A DNA stretch of 64,000 nucleotides from assembly GCA_902459845.2 (NCBI GenBank), contig CABPSV020000006.1, positions 1 through 64,000 of the forward strand, in the 5' to 3' direction. The notes under the pieces were generated by a model, which was not told where the DNA came from, searched no databases, and worked only from the letters and a program-made list of their open reading frames with translations. Source of the stretch: Hepatocystis sp. ex Piliocolobus tephrosceles (lineage: Eukaryota > Apicomplexa > Aconoidasida > Haemosporida > Plasmodiidae). The translations under genes and the position numbers were made by a program. The first letter of the stretch is position 1, and each line of letters starts with the position of its first letter. Of this stretch, positions 49,156 to 63,735 are shown piece by piece.

Positions 49156-49159
<4 letters not shown>
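46526..49159 (-). CDS. SNF2-family annealing helicase, SMARCAL1/ZRANB3-like
   Basis: Single exon, 877 residues. The N-terminus (NFGKHKGKTFEEVFKNDKSYITWV, residues 5-28 in two pieces: FGKHKGKTFEEV and SYITWV) resembles the small module found next to exonuclease X-like and some SNF2 proteins. A region at about 115-225 could be the HARP-like substrate-recognition domain. The SNF2 core follows: DEMGLGKT (Walker A, 288-295), DESH (380-383), ILLSGTPALN, then the C-terminal RecA lobe with SLTACGVGLNLTAA and motif VI QAEDRAHRMG. QAEDRAHRxG and overall brevity point to the SMARCAL1/ZRANB3 branch, ATP-driven enzymes that rewind RPA-coated DNA and remodel stalled replication forks. Residues 808-818 (KNMDIRNYFTK) resemble a PCNA-interacting PIP box. 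The first ATG follows a long T tract (minus: A-rich leader). Confidence 0.88.
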
Positions 49160-49189
<30 letters not shown>

Positions 49190-49201
49190 CTTTTTTTTTT
49201 T

Positions 49202-49216
49202 GGGGGGAAGGGAGGG
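49202..49216 (+). promoter_or_regulatory. G-quadruplex-capable tract upstream of the helicase
   Basis: GGGGGGAAGGGAGGG gives four G3 runs with loops of 0, 2 and 1 nt, about 43 nt upstream of the helicase ATG, on the non-coding-template side so the mRNA leader would be C-rich. Confidence 0.55.
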
Positions 49217-50043
49217 TAAAGTAAAAAAGAATTTTTACTTTTGTTGGCTGTTGTTAAGGTATATTGTTTATTGTGCCTGTAAATACACACATGCGTACGT
49301 ACTTATGTATATCTATGTATATGTTTTAAGAATATTATTTTTAATTTACAACGTGTATATAAATTGCAGTAAAGTCATGCGCATAAATTAAAAAGCACAT
49401 ACTCACATATATTTATATGTATGTATGTTTATATGTATGTATGTTTATATGTATGTATATATGTATGTATATATATATGTATATATGTATGTATATATGT
49501 ATGTATATATGTATGTATGTTTATATGTATGTATATATGTATGTATATATGTATGTATATATGTATGTATATATATTAAAAAAAAATTTAACAACATTTC
49601 AAAAGGTGAAAGCTACGTAGCTAGAATATCCTTTACAATACTTTTAAAAATCTCTTTTTTTTTTTTTTTTTTAGCGAAAATTGAATTTTTTTTTTTTTTT
49701 TTAAAACTATTTTTTTTTTTTTTTTCTTTCCTTCTCTATCTCTTTACCTCCCACGCTGTTGGATTCTTATGTTACCAGTATTATAACAAAAGATAGTAGC
49801 AAAAAATCAAGCATAGTAAATTAAAAACTTATAGCTTATAGGATTTAAGATACATACGTATATATAATATACATATGTATATATACATATGCATGTATAT
49901 ACATTTATGCTGTTTCGATTTTGCACTGCCTCATTTTCATTATTTATTTAATTGCATTCATCTTACTACATTTTTTACTATTTAATTTCTTTAATTTTTC
50001 GTAAATCCATTTTGGTGGTTATTATTATTATTATTATTATTAT

Positions 50044-50144
<101 letters not shown>

Positions 50145-50515
50145 GCAATGAAAAATAGTATATAAAAACGTAAGACCAAATTTTAATAGAAAATCAAGTT
50201 TTAATCAATTGTCAAAAAAAAAAAAAAAAAACCAAAAAAAAATAAGACATAAGACATAAATACATAGATATATGTATATATAAGTGTATATATGTATATA
50301 CTTGTTCAAGTTTATATACATTAAAATTGCGAGAAAGAAAAAAAAAAAAAGAGTATACACTAAGACTTCAGCTTCATCATAAAAATAAAAAAAATCTATT
50401 AATACTATATAGTTTTAACCATAATAGAAAAAAAAAAAAAAAAAAAAATACCTTTGTTTGTGGTCAATTATAGGAAAAAGGCTAGTTTTCTGAAAATTCC
50501 ATCAAATATGAAAAG

Positions 50516-50557
<42 letters not shown>

Positions 50558-50783
50558 GCTTGATAATGTAATAAAACGTAAATATGAGGACATATAAAAA
50601 AGAAACACATATATATATATACATATCTATAGGTTTAAGCTAATCTAAAAACATGTAATTAAAGCAAACGAGTATGTAGGTAGTGCCAAATTAACAAAAA
50701 AAAAAAAAAAAAATTGTGCCACCAAGACATAATTGTTAACTTCTGTACATGTTTGTCTAGTCAAGGTGACAAGTACTGCTATT

Positions 50784-53700
50784 CTAGTCTAATAAATCCG
50801 AATCCTTCAAATTTTTATCTATACATGAAATATCTATACCCATAAGTTTTTTGTAATCTTGATATAATTGTCTATATAATTTTTCTGATAGTACATATGC
50901 TACTAACAACGGTTCATTAAATAATTGTTTATTTTTTTTATACAAATCAAATAATTTGATATATATATATTTGGTAATATAAAATTTATAATGCTGAAAA
51001 ACATGCCAATAAAATACTGTTAATGAACAACGATAACCTAAGGGTAGAACTAAAATATCTTTTTCGATATAACTATCTGAATATTTATAAAAATTTTCAC
51101 ATACATTATCCATAACTAATGTTAAATGATTATTTTCATATTTTTTATCTACAAATTGAAGTTGAGAGCTGTTGAAAGTAATATTGTCTATATGATGAGA
51201 TTTTTTGTTTAATCTTTTTAAACGTTTATCTTCTATATTAACAATATATCGATAATCATTTGATTCTTCATATTGTTTTAAATAATCCTGTATATAAAGT
51301 TCATTACTTATAATTGAATAGTTATCATAATTTGTACTATATAATGTTAAATTATTTTTTCCTTTTTCTATTTGATTTTTTATAAATAAACTATTGGATT
51401 TTTTTATTTTTTTCATTTTTTTTTTATCATCTGTAATAAAATCAACTTTTTCAAACGGACTTGTTAAAACATGAAAATATATACTACCTAACCAATGAAA
51501 ATTATTTATTTTCATAAAATTAAAAAAATTATTATGCTTTAGTTCCGATGCATTATAAAAAGGTTTAATTAAAAAAACAGGACAAGCATAACTTAACAAT
51601 CGATTGCAACAACAACAAAATATTGTTTTATTTTCTGAACAAGATATAAAAATATTTGCATAGTTTTTTAGAATATTTTTAAAATCAGGTTTAAAAGGAT
51701 GAGATTCAAATTGATCTCTTTTTGATAATATATTTTTTTCTATTTTTTTTATACTCATGTTATAATAATTTAAAGGTTTTTTTTTACTAATTTTACATAT
51801 CATTTTTAAAAAATCATAGTTACTCATCTGGTTTTCTTTTTTTAAAAAGTTATATATACATTTCATCATCTCATTATCTATTAAAATATTATCTATAATA
51901 TTGTCACTGATTTCTTTTGACTTTTTTTTTTGGAACTTTTTTTTTTTATTATCCCACATCCCTGTTAACATGTTGTAGTTGTATGTATTATCCAAATTAC
52001 CACATTCGCTATTGATAGAATCACCTGAGTTGTCACTTTCACTACTTGTACAATTTAAATTCCCATTTGCCTCATTTTTTTTACAACTTTCATTATAACT
52101 TTCATTACAACTTGCATTACAGCTTTCATTACAGTTGTCATTACAATTGTCATTACATTTGGCATAACAGTTGTTATTACAGTTGGCATTACTACCTACA
52201 CAATCCCGCCCATACGAACCAACTACTTCTGTACCCCCCTGTGAGCAGTAATATGATTTTCTCACTTTCATATTTTCTACATCCTCCTCTTCTTTGCTAC
52301 TTAATTTTTTATGTACTTCAGCTAAAAATTTACTTTTTATTTTTTTATTATTATTTTTGTCTGATAACATGCTATCAGATATATAACTAATACTATCACT
52401 TAGTATATAATTTTTTTTTTTTTTTTTTTTTACCATATTACTTTCCTTATTTATTGTGTTTTCTTTACTACTAAAATTATCAAGACTAGACGATTCAATT
52501 AAATCAATTATTTGTTTTTCTTTATTATTTTCACTATCACTAATATCATAGCATAACTTTTTTAAGTTTTTTTTTTTTTTTTTTTTTTTTTTTAACTTAC
52601 CTTTTCTCTTTTGCCTTTTCTTATAATCGATTGGTGATATATCTGACATAGCTGATATGTTTGACCCATCTGACTCATCTAACTTATATAACCTTTCTGA
52701 CCTGTCTGAGCAGTTTGAATCACCTGAATTTTCAACACAGTCTTGTAATGAATCTTTTCGTTCAAAGTCTACATAAATATTGGGAAATTGTTTTTTTAAT
52801 AATTTTTTAATAGTTATTATATTTTCTGACACTTTAAAATAATTTGTATGATATTTAAAATTAGGAGATAATAAAGACAAAGTAATAAATTCGGTATATA
52901 GTCTCATGCATTTTTTAATACTTAATGGTCGAAACTGAAAATTATCATCACTTACATTTTTTTCATTAAGTAATTCTAAGTGTAATACATATTCATCTGA
53001 TTGATTTTCTGGCTCACTTTCTTCATCACATAAAAAATCTTCTTTCTCACCATAATCATTGTCATAGCTATAATTATCATTGTTATCATAGCTGTTACCA
53101 TAGTTGTTACCATAGTTGTTGCCATAGCTGTTGCCATAGTTGTTGTCATAGTAGTTACCATAATTGTTGCCATAATTGTTACTATAGTTGTTTTTACTAC
53201 CACAGGGGCTACTGCTTCCACCGCTACTATCACAGCTATTCTTGTCGACATTTTCATTATTGCCATTATTTACATTATTACATGATGATAAACTCAAATT
53301 AAAATTTTGTTTTAATATTTTTCTTTTTTTTTTTTTTTCTTTGGTTACCTGATCACTACAACTTGTATCAGTACATTTATTTATTATCACACTTTTATCA
53401 TCGGATTCATTTGCACTATAACTATTTACACATGATGCATCATCTTCTTCGACTATTGTTATGTCTTTATTACCTTTTCTATTAAAATTATTATTTTTAC
53501 ATGATTGATCATAATTATAATTTTTTTCTTTTGTTTTATTTAATTTATTGGTAGTACTATTTTTATGTGAATAGTAGATTTTTATTGTTTCGTTTTTGGA
53601 TTTATGTAATTCACATTCTGTTAGTTCATTATGTGTGTTTCTGTTGTTATATACATGTGTTTTTTTTTTATTACTACGAATACTACTACCGATACTATTA

Positions 53701-54230
53701 CTACTTCTGACACTATTACTACTTCTGACATTATTACTTCTACCAATACTAAAAGCACTAACTACTCGACTATCCTGTTTTTTCTTTATCTTATATTGTC
53801 TTACCAACCTTTCGCTTAACTGTTCATCATCAATAACCTTTTTTTTTTTATTCACATCAGATATGTGTATATGATTGTTCAATCCAGAGGCACTTGTAGT
53901 ATCACTATCAACATCAATTAATAATATGTCATTTTTTTTATCTTCTATATTACTTTTATAATTTATTTTTTCTTCACATTTATTTTGTTCTTTTTTAATG
54001 CTATTGTCGCTACTACTATCACTGCTACTATCACAAATTATTTTTTTTTTTAATCGATTTTTTTTTCTTAATTTTTTTTCGTTCATTTTATTTTCATTTA
54101 TCATATTCAATTTGTTTGATAACATAAATAATTTGTTTTTTCTATAATTATTATTATCATTATTATTATTGTTATTATTATTGTTATTATTATTGTTATT
54201 ATCGAGTTGGTTCATTTTTTCCTCGTTCAT
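50784..54230 (-). CDS. DUF4211-like domain protein with long low-complexity N-terminus
   Basis: Single exon, 1148 residues. The first two thirds are low complexity: Asn tract at residues 9-30, Ser/Asn/Arg tracts, an NNYGN repeat (about 345-395), Lys/Ser basic-acidic patches resembling casein kinase substrates (SDSSSDNS, SDSENN), and a Cys-x3 repeat (about 677-716). The C-terminal third is the structured part: a helical segment with RDQFESHPFKPDFKNILKNY, a Cys cluster CCCCNRLL near residue 870, a GSIYFHVL segment, and RCSLTVFYWHVFQHYKF followed by long helices to the end. That order (helix pair, Cys-x2-Cys pair, then C/R..H..H helix) fits DUF4211, a domain found in nuclear chromatin-linked proteins such as QSER1 and PRR12. 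The match is from memory and partial, so nuclear function is an inference. Confidence 0.65.
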   Translation of the reverse strand: MNEEKMNQLDNNNNNNNNNNNNNNDNNNYRKNKLFMLSNKLNMINENKMNEKKLRKKNRLKKKIICDSSSDSSSDNSIKKEQNKCEEKINYKSNIEDKKNDILLIDVDSDTTSASGLNNHIHISDVNKKKKVIDDEQLSERLVRQYKIKKKQDSRVVSAFSIGRSNNVRSSNSVRSSNSIGSSIRSNKKKTHVYNNRNTHNELTECELHKSKNETIKIYYSHKNSTTNKLNKTKEKNYNYDQSCKNNNFNRKGNKDITIVEEDDASCVNSYSANESDDKSVIINKCTDTSCSDQVTKEKKKKRKILKQNFNLSLSSCNNVNNGNNENVDKNSCDSSGGSSSPCGSKNNYSNNYGNNYGNYYDNNYGNSYGNNYGNNYGNSYDNNDNYSYDNDYGEKEDFLCDEESEPENQSDEYVLHLELLNEKNVSDDNFQFRPLSIKKCMRLYTEFITLSLLSPNFKYHTNYFKVSENIITIKKLLKKQFPNIYVDFERKDSLQDCVENSGDSNCSDRSERLYKLDESDGSNISAMSDISPIDYKKRQKRKGKLKKKKKKKKNLKKLCYDISDSENNKEKQIIDLIESSSLDNFSSKENTINKESNMVKKKKKKNYILSDSISYISDSMLSDKNNNKKIKSKFLAEVHKKLSSKEEEDVENMKVRKSYYCSQGGTEVVGSYGRDCVGSNANCNNNCYAKCNDNCNDNCNESCNASCNESYNESCKKNEANGNLNCTSSESDNSGDSINSECGNLDNTYNYNMLTGMWDNKKKKFQKKKSKEISDNIIDNILIDNEMMKCIYNFLKKENQMSNYDFLKMICKISKKKPLNYYNMSIKKIEKNILSKRDQFESHPFKPDFKNILKNYANIFISCSENKTIFCCCCNRLLSYACPVFLIKPFYNASELKHNNFFNFMKINNFHWLGSIYFHVLTSPFEKVDFITDDKKKMKKIKKSNSLFIKNQIEKGKNNLTLYSTNYDNYSIISNELYIQDYLKQYEESNDYRYIVNIEDKRLKRLNKKSHHIDNITFNSSQLQFVDKKYENNHLTLVMDNVCENFYKYSDSYIEKDILVLPLGYRCSLTVFYWHVFQHYKFYITKYIYIKLFDLYKKNKQLFNEPLLVAYVLSEKLYRQLYQDYKKLMGIDISCIDKNLKDSDLLD
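52082..52198 (-). repeat. 12-bp array giving Cys every fourth residue
   Basis: Units of the form Cys-Asn-x-x recur with few exceptions (CNNN, CYAK, CNDN, CNES, CNAS, one YNES). It is unlike the Asn/Asp repeats elsewhere in the window. Confidence 0.85.
53060..53195 (-). repeat. in-frame NNYGN array
   Basis: Asn-Asn-Tyr-Gly-Asn and Tyr-Asp-Asn-Asn units in the DUF4211-like protein; prion-like, Tyr/Gly/Asn-rich composition. Confidence 0.85.
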
Positions 54231-54409
54231 ATTTTTATTATCAATTCCTCACACGTCATATAAACTGCTATATACCATTATCAGAATGTTTTATTATAAG
54301 ATTTTTGTATTTTTATATTATTGCTCTTTATATTTTTACAACAGTAAAAAAAACATGTTACATGTGTATCACCGTCTTTACAAGCTTTTGCATTTATACA
54401 TATACGTAC

Positions 54410-54447
<38 letters not shown>

Positions 54448-55958
54448 GTGTGTTTATATTTATTTAATTATTATTATTATTATTTTTTATTTTTTTTTTT
54501 TTTTTTTTTATAACAAATGTGAAGTCTACTTAAAGTGTACAGAAGAGAAAGAGAAAAATATATATCACATATGTTACAATATAACATGAAATGATATAAA
54601 AAGAATGTGTTGTTGAAAAATGTTAAGGGTGAATTAAAAAAAAAAAAAAAAAAAATAAAATATGTGAAGGAAAAATAAAAAAAAAAATAAATAGTTAAAA
54701 AAATAAATGGCTAAAAATAAATGGCTAAAAATAAATGGCTAAAAAATAAATGGCTAAAAAATAAATGGCTAAAAAATAAATGGCTAAAAAATAAATGGCT
54801 AAAAAATAAATGGCTAAAAAATAAATAGTTAAAAAATAAATGGCTAAAAAATAAAAAGTTAAAAAATAAATAAAGCCACAAACAAGCTCAACAGGATACA
54901 AGATGTAACAAAAAAAGTATAAAAGAGGTGTAAAATAAAAATGTAAAATAACAAAAAAAATTAAGAAAAATGTATAATTTAATGGATAAACAAGGTATAC
55001 ATATGTTTATATAAATATAAAAGCTATTCCTTAACAAAAGTAAACTAAATAGAATGTAAAGAAAAAAAAAAAAAAAAAAAAAAAAAAATAAGACGAATAT
55101 ACATGTCCTGTTTTTAATTTAGCTAAGTAAATCACAATTACATATTATTATTTATGTTAGTCCACATATGTAATATATATAATGCATTTACTGACGCTTA
55201 CATGCCCATATATGATAAAACAAATGTGACATATACACCTTTACTAATAATAACATATTTATTATTTTGTTATACACTTTTTTTATTATGTCGTAACCAC
55301 TCTATCATTTATCTTCTATTACTTCCATATTTTTTGTTCTATAACAGTTTTTTTTTGTTTCTTTTTTTTAATGAATAACGTAAAAACTGAAAAAAAATAA
55401 AAAAAATGAAAAAAATAAAAAAAATAAAAAAAATAAAAAAAATAAAAAATAAAAAATAAAAAAAATAAAAAATAAAAAAAATAAAAAAAAGGTTTGTTAA
55501 TACGATATTTCTATCAACTTGTATTCAAATTAAGTTTAGCTTATATTAAAGTTATGCTTCATTATTTTTTTTTTTTTTTTGTGGTATTTTTATCACAAAG
55601 TATAATATAGAATATGAGCATTTTTTGTATAGTTTATTTTTTTTTGTAAATGTAAATTAGATAAAGGTATTTAAAACATATAAGCAATTATTTAACACGT
55701 CTATAATAATACAAGTGATATACATTTATACACACCTTGTAATTTAATCACTTTGTTTACAAATTAGTTCACAAATTAAGATAACATATAAACGTGTTTT
55801 TAACGAAATAAAAGCCACGTTTTATTTGTTGTTTAAATAACAAATGCTCGACAAAAATTTACTGTCTAAATAGATACACAAATTTTATACACTCTATCTA
55901 TATAAGTACAACTAGTAAGCTTATACATTTACTTACATATTGAAATATAAAAAACCAA
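54231..55958. other. intergenic, DUF4211-like upstream / dynein light chain downstream
   Basis: Contains (TA)n (about 54415-54442), a 15-bp minisatellite (54688-54871) and aaaaaataaaa repeats (about 55386-55490). Small ORFs at 54169-54589 and 55154-55378 are not supported. Confidence 0.65.
54688..54871. repeat. 15-bp minisatellite, about 12 copies
   Basis: Unit aaaaaataaatggct with ggct/agtt variants. Confidence 0.9.
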
Positions 55959-56324
55959 TTACATTGATTTGTATGCTAATATTGTTAATTTTGTTAGTTT
56001 ATGTTGAAAATATATCATACAGTTATATTGGTAGTTTATAGAAAATGCAAAATTTTTTCCAACTATACATTGCCAAGATCCAATATTTTGATTTTTTAAA
56101 TTTTTAATAACATTTAAATAATGTTCATCATTTATGTTGTCTTTATTTAGCAATTCATCATTTTCACAACTCATTTTTATTTGGCTAGCTATATCCTTTT
56201 CAAATTTATTTTCTTTTATAGCTTTTAAGCTTATCTTTGATATTTTTTCACAACTTTCACTGTTCATGCATATACCTCTTATTTCAAACTTTGACGAATA
56301 CTTTTTTGGCTCTACAGTTTCCAT
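55959..56324 (-). CDS. dynein light chain, LC8 (DYNLL) family
   Basis: Single exon, 121 residues. The LC8 fold is clear: a helix ending KAIKENKFEKDIASQIK (34-50), then the conserved beta core SWQCIVGKNFAFSINYQ (83-99), MIYFQHKL and LTILAYKS at the end. Canonical LC8 has about 89 residues and a short loop after the second helix; here about 20 extra residues (roughly 55-78, rich in N, D and E) lengthen that region, and the N-terminus is also longer. LC8 homodimers bind short linear motifs and act as dimerisation hubs, in dynein motors and elsewhere. This divergent copy lacks the near-invariant sequence of housekeeping LC8, so it may be one of the specialised, perhaps axonemal or microtubule-linked, Plasmodium paralogues. 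Confidence 0.85.
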   Translation of the reverse strand: METVEPKKYSSKFEIRGICMNSESCEKISKISLKAIKENKFEKDIASQIKMSCENDELLNKDNINDEHYLNVIKNLKNQNIGSWQCIVGKNFAFSINYQYNCMIYFQHKLTKLTILAYKSM

Positions 56325-57041
56325 TTTGTATATATGACAAATACTATGTTTTAAATGGAGAAAAAAAAAAAAAAAAAAAAAAATATAGAATCACAGTAGT
56401 AGGTATAAAAATAGTAAAAAAAAAAAAAAATTGGTGTGCTTAAAAGAGATACTATTTAAAATTATTCCTATATGTAATGCAACACAGGCTTTTTTTATAA
56501 ATACATAAATACACATGCAAATGTTTTGATTTTAATTATAAAATGGGTATAACTTAGTAAGTGTAAAATAATACGTAAAAAAAGTATAGACATAACATAA
56601 AGAGCTAAGCTAACAAATAAAAATGGTAAATCACCACTTGTAATCTGTTTTTTTTTTAATTCAATACTTTATACATAAAAATAAACAAAATTGTTACAAT
56701 TTTGCTAAAATAGGGAAAAAAAAAAATATATATATATATATATATTATGAAAACATTGTTATTTTTTTTTACCATGAAACACTTTTACTTTTCTATAAAT
56801 GTGAAATAAAAATAATGCATATGATGTCTATGCACAATACATACACACATAATTTATCATAATAAAAAAAAAAAAAAAAAAAATTAACAAAATAAGCAAA
56901 ATTAATAAAAAGCCAGTAATTGATATTCCTAGTACAAATTTTATACAAATTTTATACAAATTATATACAAATTATATACTAATTTTATACTAATTATATA
57001 CAAATTTTATACTAATTTTATACTATTTTGATACTAACTAT
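56325..57041. other. intergenic, dynein light chain upstream / GluRS downstream
   Basis: Contains A tracts, (TA)n (about 56725-56744) and an 11-bp tandem repeat (aaattttatac, about 56933-57026) directly after the GluRS stop. No gene seen. Confidence 0.7.
56933..57026. repeat. 11-bp tandem repeat 3' of GluRS
   Basis: About eight units alternating aaattttatac and aaattatatac or taattttatac. Confidence 0.85.
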
Positions 57042-60273
<3,232 letters not shown>

Positions 60274-60906
60274 AGTTTTTTATGTTATACTTTCTTTCCT
60301 CTCATGATTAAAAGTTAAAAAATAGAAAACAGAAAAGAACGGATAAAGAAAAAAACATGAAAAAGAAAAAAAAAAAAGTTCAAAATATGAGGAAAAAAAA
60401 AAAAAAAAAAGAGAAAGCATTTTTGGGATGGAAATAATAACAAATAAATAAATATAAGAACAGAAAAATATTAACAGTTCACATATACGCAATTACAATT
60501 TTATACACAAAAATGTTAAACGTTACATTTTTTTTATTAGTGCTCTAATCAGTTTTGTTACGTTTTATATATTTTTTAGTGATACATAGATTTGTATGTT
60601 ATCTTGATTGTTCTTATTAATTTGTTTTTCATTTTTTTTTCACTTTTTTTTCACTTTTTTTTCATTTTTTTTCACCTTTTTTTCACTTTTTTTTGACTTA
60701 TTTGTGTTATTTATTCAGCTCGTTTCATTATATCATTGCTTGTCAATTTTTTACTGTCACAAAACCTGTTAACAAATTTACGTTTAACTTTTTAACAAAT
60801 TTACGTGTAACCTTTTAACAAATTTACGTTTAACCATTTAACAAATTTACACATGATGAAATGAATTAACCCATCACACATTTGTTACAAACTAAAATAT
60901 TAAAAA

Positions 60907-60939
<33 letters not shown>

Positions 60940-61710
60940 ACTAATACGTCATTTGCTCTATTCAATCTTATTCAGCCTTTAATAATAAATATTACCTCTA
61001 GTATATTAACTTTATTTTGCATAAATTAAAATGTACAATAGTAAAAATAATCACCAATAGTAACAAACTTTTAATAAAAATGAATAAACAATTGAATAGA
61101 AAGTGATTAATTTATAATAAAATAAAATTATTCCAAATATGTATTTTTTTTTGCTTGCTACATTTTTGCAAACAACTAAAAAAAAAAAAAAGACTAATAT
61201 ATATACATATATGTCTATATTTCCGTTTACCATTTGAACTAATTCCCCTTTTTTAAAAAATTCAAATTGCAATTCTTTAAAAATCAATAACAGTTATATA
61301 TATATTGATTAACACTTAATTTCGTTCTACCGTTTTTATATATTTTTCGCTAATTCTAAGTTTTACACGTTTAAATATATATATACATATATATATACCT
61401 ATATGCATACTTATGCATACATATACACATATTTACATACATATAAATGTGCATGTACATATACATATATATATATATCTATGCATCGTTATATAAAAAA
61501 GAAAGCAGTTCTTAATTTTTTTTTTTTTTTTTTTAAATATTTATATAAACTCACATAGAAAAAAAAGTGCATATATATAAAAATTGTCAACATTATTATT
61601 TAATTCCAGCGCATTTTATACAACTACATGAATAATAAAATTTTATTTCAATATATATATAAAAAAATGCACACATAAATATATATATGTGTAATGTAGA
61701 ATGAATATGT
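60274..61710. other. intergenic, GluRS upstream / EF-1alpha downstream
   Basis: Contains ttttcact repeats (60635-60690), a 23-bp tandem repeat (60769-60851), (TA)n (about 60909-60932) and atacata-rich sequence. The minus ORF at 61051-61287 is not supported. Confidence 0.65.
60769..60851. repeat. 23-bp tandem repeat, about four copies
   Basis: Unit taacaaatttacgtttaacctt with small variants, about 500 bp upstream of the GluRS start. Confidence 0.85.
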
Positions 61711-63042
61711 TTATTTCTTTGCAGCTGCTTTGGCAGTAACAGCTCCTGGCTCTTTCTTTTCAACAGATTTTATAATACCAACTGCAATAGTTTGTCTCAT
61801 ATCTCTAATGGCAAATCTACCTAATGGTGGGAACTCGGTAAATGTTTCAACAACCATAGGTTTCTTTGGTTCCAAAGTAACTAAAGCAGAATCACCTGAT
61901 TTTATAGCTTTAGGATTTTCTTCTACAACTTTACCTGAACGTTTATCTATTTTAGAGTCGATGTTCACAAATTTACATGATATATGGGAGGTATGACAAT
62001 CTAAAACTGGAGTATATCCATTCTTAATTTCACCTGGGTGATTTAATATAATAACTTGAGCTGTAAATTTGGCACAACCTTTAGCTGGATCATTTTTAGT
62101 ATCAGATGCAACATAACCTCTTTTAATTTCTTTAACTGAAACATTCTTAACATTAAAACCGATATTATCACCTGGTCTGGCTTCTTCCAATACTTCTTTA
62201 TGCATTTCAACGGATTTACATTCAGAAACAACAGCTGAAGGAGCAAAGTTCAATACCATACCTGCTTTTAATATACCGGTCTCTACTCTACCTACTGGAA
62301 CAGTACCAATACCACCAATCTTATAAACACCTTGAAGAGGAATTCTTAATGGTTTGTCAAATGGTCTCTTAGGTGGCTCCATAGTATCTAATGCTTCAAT
62401 AAGTGTTCTACCTTTGTACCATGGAGTTTTGTCAGACTTTTCGATTAAGTTATCACCTTCGAATCCTGAGATAGGAATAAAGTCAACCTTTTCAGATTGA
62501 TATCCAACTTTTTTCAAATAATCTTTAACTTCTTTTTTAATTTCTTGATATCTTTCTTCTGAATATTTAACAGTATCCATCTTATTAACACCAACAACAA
62601 TCTGTTTAACACCTAAGGTGAAAGCTAATAAGGCATGTTCCTTTGTTTGACCTTCTTTGGAAAATGCACCTTCAAAACCACCAACTTCAGCTGGTACAAC
62701 TAAAAGAGCAACGTCAGCTTGTGATGTACCTGTAATCATATTTTTGATAAAATCCTTGTGACCTGGTGCATCAATAACAGTAAAAAAATATCTAGGTGTT
62801 TCGAATTTCCACAACGCAATATCGATAGTAATACCTCTTTCTCTTTCGGCTTTAAGCTTATCCAAAACCCAAGCATATTTGAAACTTCCCTTACCCATTT
62901 CAGCTGACTCCTTTTCGAACTTCTCAATAGTTCTCCTGTCAATACCTCCTAATTTGTAAATGATATGACCAGTTGTGGTTGATTTACCACTATCGACGTG
63001 ACCGATAACAACTAAATTAATATGTGTTTTTTCCTTTCCCAT
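61711..63042 (-). CDS. EF1alpha: elongation factor 1-alpha
   Basis: Single exon, 443 residues, complete. GTPase motifs: GHVDSGKS (14-21), DAPGH (91-95), NKMD (153-156), and the domain 2 and 3 signatures ([35 protein letters not shown]). It delivers aminoacyl-tRNA to the ribosomal A site in the cytosol. Base composition is visibly less AT-rich than neighbours, as expected for a highly expressed gene, and there is no low-complexity insert. The C-terminus ends [16 protein letters not shown]. In Plasmodium this gene is known as a head-to-head pair with one shared promoter; the partner, if present, would start on the plus strand beyond 64000. ZPR1, whose partner and client is eEF1A, is encoded at 5875-8103. 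Confidence 0.98.
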   Translation of the reverse strand: MGKEKTHINLVVIGHVDSGKSTTTGHIIYKLGGIDRRTIEKFEKESAEMGKGSFKYAWVLDKLKAERERGITIDIALWKFETPRYFFTVIDAPGHKDFIKNMITGTSQADVALLVVPAEVGGFEGAFSKEGQTKEHALLAFTLGVKQIVVGVNKMDTVKYSEERYQEIKKEVKDYLKKVGYQSEKVDFIPISGFEGDNLIEKSDKTPWYKGRTLIEALDTMEPPKRPFDKPLRIPLQGVYKIGGIGTVPVGRVETGILKAGMVLNFAPSAVVSECKSVEMHKEVLEEARPGDNIGFNVKNVSVKEIKRGYVASDTKNDPAKGCAKFTAQVIILNHPGEIKNGYTPVLDCHTSHISCKFVNIDSKIDKRSGKVVEENPKAIKSGDSALVTLEPKKPMVVETFTEFPPLGRFAIRDMRQTIAVGIIKSVEKKEPGAVTAKAAAKK

Positions 63043-63684
63043 TTTTTATGAATTTAAAAATTTTATAAATATTGTATTTAAATTTACAAGCGTGTTGGAA
63101 AATGTAAATATATATTATGTAAATATATATTATGTGAATATATATTATGTATATATATATTTTTTTTATTTATATGTAGTTTTTTTTTTTAAAATAAATA
63201 AAGCAATATTTTAATGTAAAAAAAAAGAAAAAAAAAAAAAAAATTATTTTTTTAATAAAAATTGAATTTGTTGTAATTATGAAAGTATCCTACAATGAAT
63301 AATAAAATTTAAAGTATAAATGTATAAATGTATGTATATAAATAAATAAATAAATAAATGTAATAATAATGATGCATAGGTGATAATGAAAGCGTTATGA
63401 CCAAATTGAATAAAAAGTGAATATAAAAAAAAATTGTAAAAATACAGCAATATATTATAAAATTAAAATTTCAAGTTTTTTTGGATTTTTTAATACAAGA
63501 ACTTAAAACTGCTTTATTTTAGTTTTGGTTTTGCATTTGTTTTGTTTTTGTATTGTTTTTTGTTGATATTTTTTGTTTTAATTTCATTTTATTTTTTTAA
63601 TCACAATATAAAATTCTCTACGTATATATTATTTTTTTATTTTATTTTTTAGAAGGGAGAAATAAAAAAAAAGTTTATTATCAG

Positions 63685-63735
<51 letters not shown>

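Noticed and set aside
49411..49796. ORFs with MYVCIYVCIY repeats
   Set aside because: ATGT microsatellite read-through.
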